Below, piece after piece: positions 6,475 to 15,268 of a stretch of DNA of 64,000 nucleotides; position 1 is the stretch's first letter, and each line of letters opens with the position of its first letter. The notes under the pieces were generated by a model that was not told the DNA's origin, searched no databases, and worked only from the letters and a program-made list of their open reading frames with translations. The translations under genes were made by a program, and so were the position numbers. Source of the DNA: Pontibacter beigongshangensis (GTDB lineage Bacteria; Bacteroidota; Bacteroidia; Cytophagales; Hymenobacteraceae); contig NZ_VFSD01000002.1 of NCBI RefSeq assembly GCF_014332515.1, positions 62,001-126,000 of the forward strand, read 5' to 3'.

Positions 6475-9183
6475 CTAAAGCCTGAAGCTCAACTTCTTAA
6501 GCTCCCGCCTGAAAACTTTAAACAGGGTGTACCGCTCCGTAGCCTCGTTAAAAGAGATACTGACCGGATGCTGGCTCGATAAAGCTCTGTCGCCAATCAG
6601 GTTGGCCCTGTGGTCGTAGAGGTATGTTTTCTGCGGTCCTGTTTCTGTGATGGCGTATATTTTGCGGTCTCCGCCAAACTGAAAATACTGTATGTGCTTG
6701 GGAGCTGAGGTAACAAACTGCTTTTCGAAGAGCTGCTTCAGATCCTGGTCAAAAAAGGCTACCCGCCCCTGGTCCTGCCGCCCGATCACAAACGATTTTT
6801 CGCGGTTATCGGGCACCAGCTCAAACATGGCTGTCTTAGTTGGCCGCAGCAGCTGCTCCCGGCTCCGCACCTGCCCCTGCAGGTTAAATACCACCACCTC
6901 GCCATAGCGGGTTACCACCGTTACCTCCGACTTGCGCAGGTCGCCGGCAGGTCTGGCAAAGGGCGCAGAGGTTATAGGAGCCCGCAGGCTGAACGGAAAC
7001 CCAGGGTAAGGATCGCCGTTGCGGTTCAGGGCGTAGATGTAGCCGTTCTCCAGCAGAATCAGGATCACGTCGCGGCTCCCGATGCGCAGGTGCTGCGGGG
7101 TGGCTGCCAGCCTGTAATCGAGGCGGCGTGGCTGCCAGCCTTCTATGGCGTTGCCGCGCATATCGAACATATACAGGTTTCCCGTGCTATCGTCTACGAG
7201 CAAGCGGTAATTGCCGTCGGTTTCATAATCGAACACCGCCAGGTGCTGGATGCGCAACGAGTCGCCTACGTTGAAAGGAAAATGCTCCAGCTGGTTTCCC
7301 TGCCCGTTGAGCACATGGATGCGGTTGGCGGTGGCGAACACATAGTGCATCTTTCTATCCGAGCCAAACTCTATCTGCCGCACGCCTCCCCTTATGTCGC
7401 TGCCAAGCGAATCGGTCCAGCCACGGCCGCTGCTGGCCGTGATCAGGTGCAGCCTGTTCAGCGAATCCAGCACCACCACCTCACGGCTTCTGTCGCCTGC
7501 GTTCTGGATCGGGTAAGGCATCGATACCAGGCCTGTCTCGAAAGGCACCACCGCCAGCTCCTCGAAACCGGTTTCGCCCTGCTCGTTGCTTTCCATTCTC
7601 CGGAAGAGCACGTTGGTATAATACTGCTTCTCTACCTTGGCAAACTGCAGGCTTACCTGGTTAAAGCGCCGGATCAGGGAGGCCTGCTGCAGCAGGGCGT
7701 CGCGGGCATCTTCGGACACATACTTGCTCATCACGTACCAGGCGTTCACGGTGTTCATAAACAGGCTGAAGTTGGCCTCCTGCAGCGTCTCTTCCAGGAA
7801 AGCCTTCTGAGCGACAGATTTCCCCCATACATTATCTGCGGCGATATCGTCCAGAACCCCTTTAATGGAGCTCACCTCATCGGCAAACAGCAGGTAATTC
7901 TCCAGCTGCACCACATAGCTTTGCTCAAAGCCTCCGAACAATTTACCGAAGAGCTGCTCCGGCAACTCCGGTATGTTGAGCTGCTCTATGGCGTAGCTGC
8001 CATGTTTTTCGGTATGAGAGGTAAGTTTGCGGGCGGCGTTTACCTGGTCGCTTAGCTTGCGGAGCAGCGCCAGCGTAAGGGCGGGGTTGGCAGATTGAGC
8101 AAATACCACCTTTTCGGGTTTGGCGTTGATGTTGTACGACTCCAGAAAGGTAAGGGCCAGCTCCTGCGTGAAAGTGAAGGCCAGGCTATCGAGGGAGGTG
8201 GTGTACACGGTGCCCGCCGCCCGGGGCAGCTCCCGCAGCCGCGACACCTGCCCGGCCCCAAAATGAAAGAGCACGGCCGTACGGTTCGGCAGAAATTTTC
8301 TGACCTGCAGCGGCTTGGGCACGTCCGGCTGCAGGCGGTTCTGGAAGGAGTCTTTCATGTTTTCGGGGTTGGAGAACCCGTTCAGGAAAATCTTGTTCTG
8401 CTCCAGTTTCAGCTCCAGCATGCCATTGCGGCACAGGCTGGCCAGGTAGCGCACCTGCGGCATCAGGTCCGGGCTCACAAACAGCGCCAGCAGCTCGGGC
8501 AAGGTGCGGTAATTGACCAGCACATTGGCATACACATCGGGCTGCGAGAGGTAATTAACACTTTTAAAATCAGCGGCGACGGAGGTGGGCTTGCCACGGT
8601 TTATCCTGCGCACAATCTCCTCTATCAGCACCGGCGACGGGCTCAGGATGATGTTGTTGTGATACGAGAAAAAAGTGAAGCTGCTGCCAATGGTCGTGTT
8701 CCGGATATCGGTGATCTGATAGCCCTGGTACTCACGTGACTCCTCCTGAAAAACGCTGCTCCTGTTTATATTCTCGGAGAGGGTGCGCAGAAAACGGTGC
8801 TCGCCCACGGTGTTTACTGGCACATAAAAAACGTACTGCAGCTCCGAGCGCCCCACCACGTGCACCGAGGTCAGGATCTCCTTTTTATCGAGAAAGCGGG
8901 TCAGGCGCTCTGTTCCGGGCGAGATGCTGTCGAGCCAGGCAATGTTCTCCTCGAGGCGGTGGGCCACCGGCAGCAGGGCATAGCTGTCCCAGAGCTGCGT
9001 TGCCTGCAGGTGCTCCACCAGGGCGGTGTGGTTGTTGGTTTCCAGCACAAAGGCCGCGTGGTCGGGCACCAGCGTCCACAGATCCACTTTCGACTGCACG
9101 TCTTTCCAACGATGAAAACCATAATAGGCCAACGATGCCAGCAGCACAAATCCAAAGAAATAAAATACAAATCGTTTCGCCAT
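6475..9183 (-). CDS. Large envelope protein: DUF3352-like region plus beta-propeller-like region
   Basis: A 902-residue protein with one N-terminal hydrophobic anchor (about 5-22, FVFYFFGFVLLASLAYYGF) and an extracytoplasmic body. Residues about 35-400 (VPDHAAFVLETNN, FFSYHNNIILSPS, TAVLFHFGAG) resemble DUF3352-type proteins of unknown function. From about residue 560 there are repeated strands with propeller-like motifs, such as GNLYMFDMRGNAIEGW and GYIYALNRNGDPYPGFPF. It stands alone with a TATCTTTG -7 box just upstream. No catalytic motif was found; a structural or sensing role in the envelope is only a guess. Confidence 0.7.
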   Translation of the reverse strand: MAKRFVFYFFGFVLLASLAYYGFHRWKDVQSKVDLWTLVPDHAAFVLETNNHTALVEHLQATQLWDSYALLPVAHRLEENIAWLDSISPGTERLTRFLDKKEILTSVHVVGRSELQYVFYVPVNTVGEHRFLRTLSENINRSSVFQEESREYQGYQITDIRNTTIGSSFTFFSYHNNIILSPSPVLIEEIVRRINRGKPTSVAADFKSVNYLSQPDVYANVLVNYRTLPELLALFVSPDLMPQVRYLASLCRNGMLELKLEQNKIFLNGFSNPENMKDSFQNRLQPDVPKPLQVRKFLPNRTAVLFHFGAGQVSRLRELPRAAGTVYTTSLDSLAFTFTQELALTFLESYNINAKPEKVVFAQSANPALTLALLRKLSDQVNAARKLTSHTEKHGSYAIEQLNIPELPEQLFGKLFGGFEQSYVVQLENYLLFADEVSSIKGVLDDIAADNVWGKSVAQKAFLEETLQEANFSLFMNTVNAWYVMSKYVSEDARDALLQQASLIRRFNQVSLQFAKVEKQYYTNVLFRRMESNEQGETGFEELAVVPFETGLVSMPYPIQNAGDRSREVVVLDSLNRLHLITASSGRGWTDSLGSDIRGGVRQIEFGSDRKMHYVFATANRIHVLNGQGNQLEHFPFNVGDSLRIQHLAVFDYETDGNYRLLVDDSTGNLYMFDMRGNAIEGWQPRRLDYRLAATPQHLRIGSRDVILILLENGYIYALNRNGDPYPGFPFSLRAPITSAPFARPAGDLRKSEVTVVTRYGEVVVFNLQGQVRSREQLLRPTKTAMFELVPDNREKSFVIGRQDQGRVAFFDQDLKQLFEKQFVTSAPKHIQYFQFGGDRKIYAITETGPQKTYLYDHRANLIGDRALSSQHPVSISFNEATERYTLFKVFRRELKKLSFRL

Positions 9184-9216
9184 AAGAAAGCGGAGTCAGG
9201 CTACAGTATTGTGGAG

Positions 9217-9224
9217 CAAAGATA
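9217..9224 (-). promoter_or_regulatory. -7 box TATCTTTG for the 902-residue gene
   Basis: Exact TANNTTTG match on the minus strand, 33 bp upstream of the ATG at 9183. Confidence 0.6.
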
Positions 9225-9289
9225 AAAACTTGAGGTTGAATAGCAGCCTTAAGAAAGATTTTAGATGAGAGACGGTAAATTTTAAACGC

Positions 9290-9455
9290 CAGATTTTTTT
9301 TTAATAAGACATGGGCCATGAAACACCTTTCTATTACTACAACTGCAAAAAAAGCCGCACTGCTAACGTACACCACACCACCAATAGCTATTGCCTATGC
9401 CTCTCGCCCACAAGATCCCTTCAGGATGACAGAAAGGTATGGTCCTGCTTTCTAA
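9290..9455 (+). mobile_element. Degraded relic of the 350-bp noncoding element
   Basis: Segments such as GGGCCATGAAACA, CTCGCCCACAAGATCC and CTTCAGGA...CAGAAAGG occur in the same order and similar spacing as in the right half of the intact element at 12612-12961. No terminal inverted repeat or target duplication is seen, so it is an old, truncated copy. Confidence 0.55.
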
Positions 9456-9529
9456 CAATTAAACAATTTTACCATTCAGCAATTGTATAATTAGCACATC
9501 AGCACATTAAAAAATTAGTACATTAATTA

Positions 9530-9577
9530 GATTATTCTAATCAAAAAGCCCCTCCAGAGGTTCTGCTGCTGCTGCTG
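9530..9577 (+). repeat. Dispersed intergenic repeat, copy e
   Basis: GATTATTCTAAT, CAAAAAGCCC, CTCCAGAGG, then TTCTGCTGCTGCTGCTG. One of two copies located between divergent genes, where it is not downstream of any gene. Confidence 0.8.
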
Positions 9578-9775
9578 AAGAGAGCCCAAATATTTGTGTC
9601 TACGAAAAATGTGTGGGAGCCATCAGGCGTCGAAATGCACTGCTGCTGCTACTGCTGCTCTCTGAGTAAAAGTTTAAAAACCTTCAGGATTAACAATTTA
9701 ACCATGCAGCCATTCAGCAATCAGCACCTAAAGAAAAGACTCTCGTATACAAAACCCACCACCAAACAGCTACCC

Positions 9776-10660
9776 ATGTTTAAGATCCTACTCCCGATAG
9801 ATTTTTCTGAGAGCACCGATAACGCCTGCCAGTACGCCCTGAAGCTGGCAGCAGCCGCACCTGAGGCACAACTGTTGCTCCTGCACTGTTTCCAGGACTA
9901 CCTGGCCGATAGTGATCCTGTGCTGCCTTCTGCCACCGACCTTACGCCATCTGAGGTTATTACAGAGAAGGTACTGCACCTAAACCAGACGGAGGCACAG
10001 CAGCAACTGGAAGCGTTGTATCGCCGCATCACGGAAGAAGCACATTTGCACGGAACGAAGATAAAAACAGAGCGTTCGTTTATCAATGGGTTTCCGGAAG
10101 ATGAGATTCCGGCACAGGCAAAACGCTACAAGCCATCGCTGGTGATAATGGGCACCAAAGGGCACACCGATCTTTCACGCTCCTTGTTCGGCACCATCAC
10201 TACCAAAGTGCTGGGCGAACTCAACGCCCCCCTGCTTACCGTGCCGCAGGAGTACCGAGGTGGGCCGATCAGGAAAGTGCTGTATGCCACTGACTTCGAT
10301 AAGGCCGATGCAGCAGCCATAGAGGCGGTGCTGCAGCTGCTGCAACCATTCCGAGCCAGCGCTTATTGCGTACATATCTCAACTGACGACCAGGAACATG
10401 ACCGCGAAAAGCTGCTGGCCCTGCAGGAGAAGATTCGCGAAAACCTACCGGCAGACAACATTCAGTTTGTGCTGCTGGAAGGAGACGGGGTAGCACAAAC
10501 ACTCCAGGATTTTGTGCAGCAGGAAGACGTAAACCTGATCGCCATCACCAGCCGGGAGCGCAACCTGCTCGACAGCATCCTGCACCCCAGCCTGGCTAAA
10601 AAACTGGTGCTAACGGCAGAGGTGCCGCTCCTGATCTTCTATAGCGACGTCGAAAAATAA
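9776..10660 (+). CDS. Tandem-domain universal stress protein
   Basis: A 294-residue cytoplasmic protein with two UspA domains (about 1-150 and 151-294). The first has the ATP-binding signature G-2x-G-9x-G-T (GTKGHTDLSRSLFGT, near 130). The second keeps the fold (VLYATDFDKADAAAI) but its corresponding loop, TSRERNLLDSILHPS, lacks the glycines, so only one nucleotide site is likely. I start at 9776 (MFKILLPIDFSEST), the normal UspA start; the open frame runs back to 9596 but that stretch is repeat-derived. A monocistronic stress gene, with an ATP-grasp gene converging on it 12 bp away. Confidence 0.88.
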   Translation: MFKILLPIDFSESTDNACQYALKLAAAAPEAQLLLLHCFQDYLADSDPVLPSATDLTPSEVITEKVLHLNQTEAQQQLEALYRRITEEAHLHGTKIKTERSFINGFPEDEIPAQAKRYKPSLVIMGTKGHTDLSRSLFGTITTKVLGELNAPLLTVPQEYRGGPIRKVLYATDFDKADAAAIEAVLQLLQPFRASAYCVHISTDDQEHDREKLLALQEKIRENLPADNIQFVLLEGDGVAQTLQDFVQQEDVNLIAITSRERNLLDSILHPSLAKKLVLTAEVPLLIFYSDVEK

Positions 10661-10672
10661 CAAGAGGCGCAG

Positions 10673-11557
10673 CTACAGCCCCAACCGCTGCCGCAGCGCC
10701 TCATAGTACCGCTCTGTAGCCCCTGCTGCCATAGAAAGAAACAGAAACGGCTCAATCAGCTCCAGCTCCATGAGCACCAGCTGCCCGTGCTGCGCCACCC
10801 CGTCTACACGGGCGTAGAGGCAGCCGGCGGCAAAACGGTCGGAAATGCTTTGTGCAGTGGCCAGCAGGCTGGCAGGAGGCGGCGGCGTATGTACCGACCC
10901 GCCCAGGTAATGCTGCACCCTGAAATCGCCGGGCCTGGCTGTTTTGAGCACGGCATGGCTGAATTTTCCGCCCAAAAACAGAAACGACCATTCCCCCTCG
11001 GTTTCTATCTCGCTTAGGAAAGGCTGCGCCAAGAACCCTTCCTCCTGCAACAGCTCATTTATCCGGGAAGTGTGTGCCTCTGCCTCTCCCCGGGCAATGG
11101 CAAAAGTGTTTTTGGCGCCCCCACTTACGCGCGGCTTCACTATTATTTTACTGGTCTGCAGGTGTTCAAAAACAGTGTTTGGTTCAAAGTGGCTCCCCTG
11201 CTCCAGCCAGTACGAAGGCACCACCTGCACTCCCTGCCGTTCCAGGTCTTTGAAATAAATTTTATCGGCGTTCCAGCGCAGAATTTTTACAGGGTTCAGC
11301 ACCGGCAGCCCCAGTTGCTCCAGCTTGTTGAGCCAGCCATAAAAAGCCGCTATTTTATCAAAGTAATCCCAGGGCGACTTGATGATAATGGCGCTAAATG
11401 CTTCCCAATCCACATTTTCGTCGTCCCATACCTGAAACGAAACCGGCAGGCCCTTCTCCTGCAGAAACTGGTGCAGCCGCTCGTCCTTGCTGTCGGCGTA
11501 GGTGGTGTAAACGCCAAGGCTCTTACAAGTTACCAGCGCTATTTGTTGTATTGCCAT
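10673..11557 (-). CDS. ATP-grasp family ligase
   Basis: A 294-residue protein with the layout of small ATP-grasp ligases: an N-terminal pre-ATP-grasp part (IALVTCK, IIIKSPWDYFDK), the ATP-grasp lysine in KIIVKPRVSGGAKNT (about 137-151), and Mg-binding residues in ARVDGV and LMELELIEPFLFL near 250-270. Such enzymes join a carboxylate to an amine or thiol via an acyl phosphate; RimK-like and peptide-ligase relatives are closest in appearance. No substrate can be assigned from context: the neighbours are a convergent stress gene and a divergent lipoprotein gene. Confidence 0.8.
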   Translation of the reverse strand: MAIQQIALVTCKSLGVYTTYADSKDERLHQFLQEKGLPVSFQVWDDENVDWEAFSAIIIKSPWDYFDKIAAFYGWLNKLEQLGLPVLNPVKILRWNADKIYFKDLERQGVQVVPSYWLEQGSHFEPNTVFEHLQTSKIIVKPRVSGGAKNTFAIARGEAEAHTSRINELLQEEGFLAQPFLSEIETEGEWSFLFLGGKFSHAVLKTARPGDFRVQHYLGGSVHTPPPPASLLATAQSISDRFAAGCLYARVDGVAQHGQLVLMELELIEPFLFLSMAAGATERYYEALRQRLGL

Positions 11558-11715
11558 ATTTACCTGATATTTGCTGCCACAATTTAAATGTAGCCGCCAC
11601 AGAAACTAAATGTAATAAATTCCTCACAAAATCATATCAGGCCAGAACTTTTAGAGGGGCTAATCTCGTATGTACTAATGGCATTCTCTCACGCCCCATT
11701 TCCAGCAATAATAGC

Positions 11716-12360
11716 ATGTTCCAGTTCCTTCTCAACAGCAGCCGCTGCACGTACAGGCCTTCTGCACGTCTGTTCCTGCTGTTGTTTCTGTTCAGTTCAT
11801 TTTCAGGGGCATGCAGCACCGACGTGGCTGATAAGGCGAAAGTGGAATTCAGAGAGCTTCGGTCCGAAACAAAACCAGACACGCTGAAAACCCGAAAAGC
11901 TCCGGCCAAAGCAGCTATGCAGATCGATTTCCTGGGAAACCCGTTTCTGGCCGACTACAACCAGAGCCGCTCCCTCGATGCCTATTTTGCCCGCATCAAC
12001 AGCGATTTTACGCTGGAGGCAGAGCCGATCCCCAATATCCACAAAGCTGATATTACCGACACGATTTATATTATCCGTTTCGGCAGTTCCATGATCGAGC
12101 TGTATGCCCCTTCACTAACCGGCGATCTGCTGCTGCAGGTGGCCGATATACAGGGCAATGGCATCGTGCTCCGCAACAACATGAAAGTAGGCATGAGCCA
12201 GCCGGAACTGATGAACAAGCTCAAAAACTTTGATGTGCGCATTCTTCAGACCAACGCCGAAATCGTGGCCACCTCTACAGAAGGGGCCCCCATCGCCATC
12301 CGCTTCGCCCTGAAAAACGGCAAGGTGAGCCGCATCAGGTACGAAGGGTATATAGATTAG
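11716..12360 (+). CDS. Lipoprotein of unknown function
   Basis: A 214-residue protein starting at the ATG at 11716. It has an N-terminal hydrophobic stretch LFLLLFLFSSF and a lipobox ending in Cys33 (FSGAC), so it should be lipidated and exported. The mature part (NPFLADYNQSRSLDAYF, TIYIIRFGSSMIELYAP, MKVGMSQPELMNKL) has no motif I recognise. The open frame extends back to 11398, but that part overlaps the divergent ATP-grasp gene and carries no signal sequence. Confidence 0.7.
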   Translation: MFQFLLNSSRCTYRPSARLFLLLFLFSSFSGACSTDVADKAKVEFRELRSETKPDTLKTRKAPAKAAMQIDFLGNPFLADYNQSRSLDAYFARINSDFTLEAEPIPNIHKADITDTIYIIRFGSSMIELYAPSLTGDLLLQVADIQGNGIVLRNNMKVGMSQPELMNKLKNFDVRILQTNAEIVATSTEGAPIAIRFALKNGKVSRIRYEGYID

Positions 12361-12582
12361 CTTTTTGAACTCTGGATGAGTGAGTGAATGAGTGGGAAAT
12401 CTTCAGCTCACAACATTCCTGAGCATCTGCTTTTAGACAAGTAAATCCTGTCTGGAGGAGGAGCAGCAGCAAATGCCTCCGGAGCCAATCTAGTAGGGAA
12501 AAACAAGGCTTCTATTTCCTGGATTTTGCGCTAGCGCGAGTTTGTTGATCGTACCAGCGACCAGCTTTTCACTACAAGATGA

Positions 12583-12611
12583 GCTCCGGAGGGCCTTTTT
12601 TATTAGAATAA
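12583..12611 (-). repeat. Dispersed intergenic repeat, copy f (interrupted)
   Basis: GCTCCGGAGGGCC, TTTTTTATTAGAATAA, then the 350-bp element; the displaced end resumes at 12962 as TTAGAATAATTGC. Oriented with its T run in the direction of the upstream plus-strand gene. Confidence 0.8.
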
Positions 12612-12961
12612 CTCAAGTTGTGCGGTAGCAGCCCTAAATAATGTGGTGCGGCGGGTAACTACAAGTCAGATACAGTTGCCAGGTGCAAAGAGTGACGATT
12701 TTTTGTTTGAGCGTTCAGCGAGTGGGGGTAGGGGCCCTCGACAAGCAAAATCGTCTTGATTTTTTTGGTTCTTTTTGTATCAAGACAAAAAGAACAAAGA
12801 CACGGGCCATGAAACAAGCTGCTTCTACCAAAAAGTCTTAACAAGTGGCTATGCTAACTTAGCCCCAGGCCAGTGGCCATTGCCTTAGGCTCTCGCCCAC
12901 AAGATCCTTTCAGGAGGACAAAGGGACAAAGTCAGAAAGGCTCTCTACCGCACAACTTGGG
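12612..12961 (+). mobile_element. 350-bp nonautonomous element, copy A
   Basis: The ends CTCAAGTTGTGCGGTAG and CTACCGCACAACTTGGG are inverted repeats. The flanks are identical 9-bp duplications TTAGAATAA (12603-12611 and 12962-12970). It contains no credible ORF; internally GTTCTTTTTGT and ACAAAAAGAAC form an 11-bp hairpin over a 6-nt loop near 12770. A second copy of the same length in reverse orientation is at 53573-53922. This fits a MITE moved by a transposase encoded elsewhere. Confidence 0.85.
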
Positions 12962-13150
12962 TTAGAATAATTGCACCTGAGCCACAACAAGAACGAGCAG
13001 CAAAAGCATGGGTATGTTATAATTTTACGCCCCTGCTGTTCAACTCCCTGATTCTAAATTTTAGCCGTACCTTTACCGCAAAATTTCAAGGGGGAATGTG
13101 AGGTCAACGTATGCACTCATTCTCTCCATCACTCATTCAAAATTCAACCA

Positions 13151-13603
13151 ATGCGTATTGTCGTTCAGCGGGTAACACAGGCTTCTGTAGAAATTGAGAA
13201 AGAAATTAAAGGGCAGATCGGGCACGGGCTCCTGCTGCTGGCCGGCTTTACGCCCGAAGACACCGAAGAAGACCTGAAGTGGACAGCAGCCAAAGTAGCA
13301 CAACTCCGCATTTTTAACGATGCCGAAGACAAAATGAACCTGAGCGTGCAGGATGTGCAGGGCGATGTGCTGGCCATCAGCCAGTTTACGCTCTTTGCCA
13401 GCACCCGGAAAGGAAACCGCCCCTCCTATACCAATGCCGCTCCGCCTGCCATTGCCATTCCGCTCTACAACAGGTTTGTGCAGCTGCTGGAGCAGGCGCT
13501 GGGCAAGCCGGTGCAGACCGGCGAGTTCGGAGCCGACATGAAAGTATCGCTGCTCAACGATGGGCCCGTGACCATCACCATCGACTCCAAAAGCAGGGAG
13601 TAG
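13151..13603 (+). CDS. dtd: D-aminoacyl-tRNA deacylase
   Basis: A 150-residue cytoplasmic DTD-family enzyme that hydrolyses D-aminoacyl-tRNAs (and Gly-tRNAAla), protecting translation. Both active-site motifs are present: SQFTL near residue 77 and NDGPVT near residue 136; the MRIVVQRV start and full length are standard. It opens a co-directional run with the 308-residue beta-rich protein and the MazG-like gene, with gaps of 57 and 12 bp. Confidence 0.95.
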   Translation: MRIVVQRVTQASVEIEKEIKGQIGHGLLLLAGFTPEDTEEDLKWTAAKVAQLRIFNDAEDKMNLSVQDVQGDVLAISQFTLFASTRKGNRPSYTNAAPPAIAIPLYNRFVQLLEQALGKPVQTGEFGADMKVSLLNDGPVTITIDSKSRE

Positions 13604-13660
13604 GAGAAATAGTATCCGGGATAGCAATCAGGAATAAAAATACAATATATTTACTTTTCT

Positions 13661-14587
13661 TTGGCTACTCCTATGATTTCTTTAACAAAACCCCGCCTTG
13701 GGCTGTTGCTCTCCGCACTGCTGTGCCTGCTCCAGCTTGGGAGTGCCCCCGCCGCCGCCCAAACCGATACCACACAACAGCAGCAGCCGGTACTGAAGCA
13801 GCGCTGGATCGTCGAAACTAAAGACGGCTCTGTTTTCCAGGGATATTACCTGGGGCAGGAGGAGGCTGGCATCAGGCTCCTGACAGAAAGTGCGGGCGAG
13901 ATCATAATTCCTCATGATCAGATCAAGACCACCAAAATTATAGACGAGGCCAGGCTCAGGGATGGTGCCTACTGGTTCGAGAATCCGAACAGCACCCGCT
14001 ACCTGTTTGGCCCATCCGCCTTCAACCTGAAAAAAGGCGAGGCTTACTACCAGAACACCTACCTGCTGATCAACTCCTTTAACTACGGCCTTTCCGACAG
14101 AGTAACCATTGGAGGCGGCTTCGAAACGATATCGCTGTTTTCGGGCTCTCCCATTTTTTTTATCAGCCCGAAAGCCACCTTTCCGATAAGTGAAAAAGTG
14201 CGGGCTGGCGTGGGGGCTCTTTACTTAAATGTAGCCGGCGACAATATTGATTTCTCTGGCCTGGGTGTAGGCTATGGCATTGTGAGCTACGGCTCCACCG
14301 ATACCAACGGCACACTTGGCGTGGGCTATGGCTACGTAGACGGCAGTTTTGCCCGGAAACCCATACTTACACTGAGCGGCATGACCCGGATAAGCCGCCG
14401 GGTTGGGCTGGTAACGGAAAACTGGCTCATGCCGGTCGATAATTATTATGGTATTGTATCGTATGGCGTCCGGTTTATGAGCGAGAAAATTACCGTGGAC
14501 CTGGCCTTCCTCAACAACCGCGACCTGATGGATCTTATCCCCATTGGTATGCCTTACGTTGATTTTGTTGTTAAATTTGGCAAATAA
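13661..14587 (+). CDS. Exported beta-rich protein, probably outer membrane
   Basis: A 308-residue protein with a signal peptide (LLSALLCLLQLGSAPAAAQ, cleaved near residue 34). Residues about 45-85 form a small domain, RWIVETKDGSVFQGYYL through IIIPHDQIKTTKI. The rest is a series of amphipathic strands (LSDRVTIGGGFETIS, RAGVGALYLNVAG, GTLGVGYGYVDG) ending in VDFVVKFGK, as expected for an outer-membrane beta barrel. Function unknown. An in-frame ATG at 13673 is an alternative start. The MazG-like gene follows after 12 bp. Confidence 0.72.
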   Translation: MATPMISLTKPRLGLLLSALLCLLQLGSAPAAAQTDTTQQQQPVLKQRWIVETKDGSVFQGYYLGQEEAGIRLLTESAGEIIIPHDQIKTTKIIDEARLRDGAYWFENPNSTRYLFGPSAFNLKKGEAYYQNTYLLINSFNYGLSDRVTIGGGFETISLFSGSPIFFISPKATFPISEKVRAGVGALYLNVAGDNIDFSGLGVGYGIVSYGSTDTNGTLGVGYGYVDGSFARKPILTLSGMTRISRRVGLVTENWLMPVDNYYGIVSYGVRFMSEKITVDLAFLNNRDLMDLIPIGMPYVDFVVKFGK

Positions 14588-14599
14588 CGCAAGCCAAAC

Positions 14600-14932
14600 A
14601 TGACACTAAACGAAGCACAGCAACTGGTAGACAACTGGATAAAGGAAAACGGCGTCAGATATTTCAACGAGCTCACCAACATGGCCATCCTGACGGAAGA
14701 GGTAGGCGAAGTGGCCCGCATCATCAGCCGCCAGTACGGGGAGCAGTCTTTTAAAGAAAGCGACAAAGGCAGGCAACTCTCCGACGAGCTGGCCGATGTC
14801 CTGTTCGTGCTCATCTGCCTGGCCAACCAAACCGGCATCGACCTTACCGAAGCCCTCCAAAAGAACCTCGAAAAGAAAACCTCCCGCGACAGTACCCGCC
14901 ACAAGCAAAACGAGAAGCTGCAGGGGGAGTAG
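14600..14932 (+). CDS. MazG-like nucleotide pyrophosphohydrolase
   Basis: A 110-residue single-domain protein of the all-alpha NTP pyrophosphatase group, which hydrolyses (d)NTPs to monophosphate and pyrophosphate. The metal-binding acidic motifs are visible: LTEEVGEVAR near residue 29 and DELADVLFVLI near residue 61. It is much shorter than two-domain MazG and matches stand-alone MazG-like proteins. Probably co-transcribed with the preceding beta-rich protein. Confidence 0.85.
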   Translation: MTLNEAQQLVDNWIKENGVRYFNELTNMAILTEEVGEVARIISRQYGEQSFKESDKGRQLSDELADVLFVLICLANQTGIDLTEALQKNLEKKTSRDSTRHKQNEKLQGE

Positions 14933-15138
14933 TTTTAATGTGTGAATGGGTTAATGTGCAAATTTTTCAATTTGGTGATTCTTCAATTTGGAGATCTGGA
15001 GATGAGAAAATTCAGAAATAAACCTCAAGCAAGCTTTTAATATATCAACTCATAACTCTTACCACTTTGCTGCCTGAGATCTGGATTCAAACGAAAAAAA
15101 TCTAACATCTGGAAGCTGGCATCCAACATCTAACAAGT

Positions 15139-15185
15139 GCAGGAGCAGCAAAGCATCCGGAGGGGCAAATTCATTGGAATAATTC
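15139..15185 (-). repeat. Dispersed intergenic repeat, copy g
   Basis: Tail GCAGGAGCAGCAAAGC, then ATCCGGAGGGGC, AAATTCATTGGAATAATTC. A divergent copy (GGAATAA instead of AGAATAA) in a convergent gap. Confidence 0.7.
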
Positions 15186-15211
15186 AGGAAATGAGGAGCG
15201 TCCTGAAACGC

Positions 15212-15245
15212 AAAAAGCGGCCGCCTAGCGCAGGCAGCCGCTTTT
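15212..15245. terminator. Bidirectional terminator after the ComB-like gene
   Basis: AAAAGCGGC pairs with GCCGCTTTT, with a further inner GCCT/AGGC pairing and a short loop. It lies 24 bp past the stop of the minus-strand gene at 15269. Confidence 0.8.
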
Positions 15246-15268
15246 CAATTACATACAGTGGTGTTTCC

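Larger units (their letters stand above)
9184..9775. other. 592-bp divergent gap
   Basis: Between the 902-residue gene (minus) and the universal stress gene (plus). It holds a -7 box, a relic of the 350-bp mobile element, AT-rich AACAATTTAACC-type simple sequence, dispersed-repeat copy e and extra CTG runs to about 9660. No convincing coding sequence. Confidence 0.6.
12361..13150. other. 790-bp gap made largely of repeats
   Basis: Between the lipoprotein and D-aminoacyl-tRNA deacylase genes, both plus. It holds GAGTGAGTGAATGAG simple sequence, a partial CTCCGGAG unit near 12475, a small TTGCGCTAGCGCGAG palindrome near 12525, dispersed-repeat copy f, the 350-bp element inserted in that copy, and TCACTCATTC simple sequence before the next gene. 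No coding sequence supported. Confidence 0.65.
14933..15268. other. 336-bp convergent gap
   Basis: Between the MazG-like and ComB-like genes. It contains AT-rich near-repetitive sequence (TTCAATTTGG, CATCTGGAAGC), dispersed-repeat copy g and a bidirectional terminator. No coding sequence supported. Confidence 0.6.

Noticed and set aside
9596..9775. 60-codon N-terminal extension of the universal stress protein
   Set aside because: The stretch is CTG-repeat and AT-rich intergenic sequence; the UspA fold begins exactly at the ATG at 9776.
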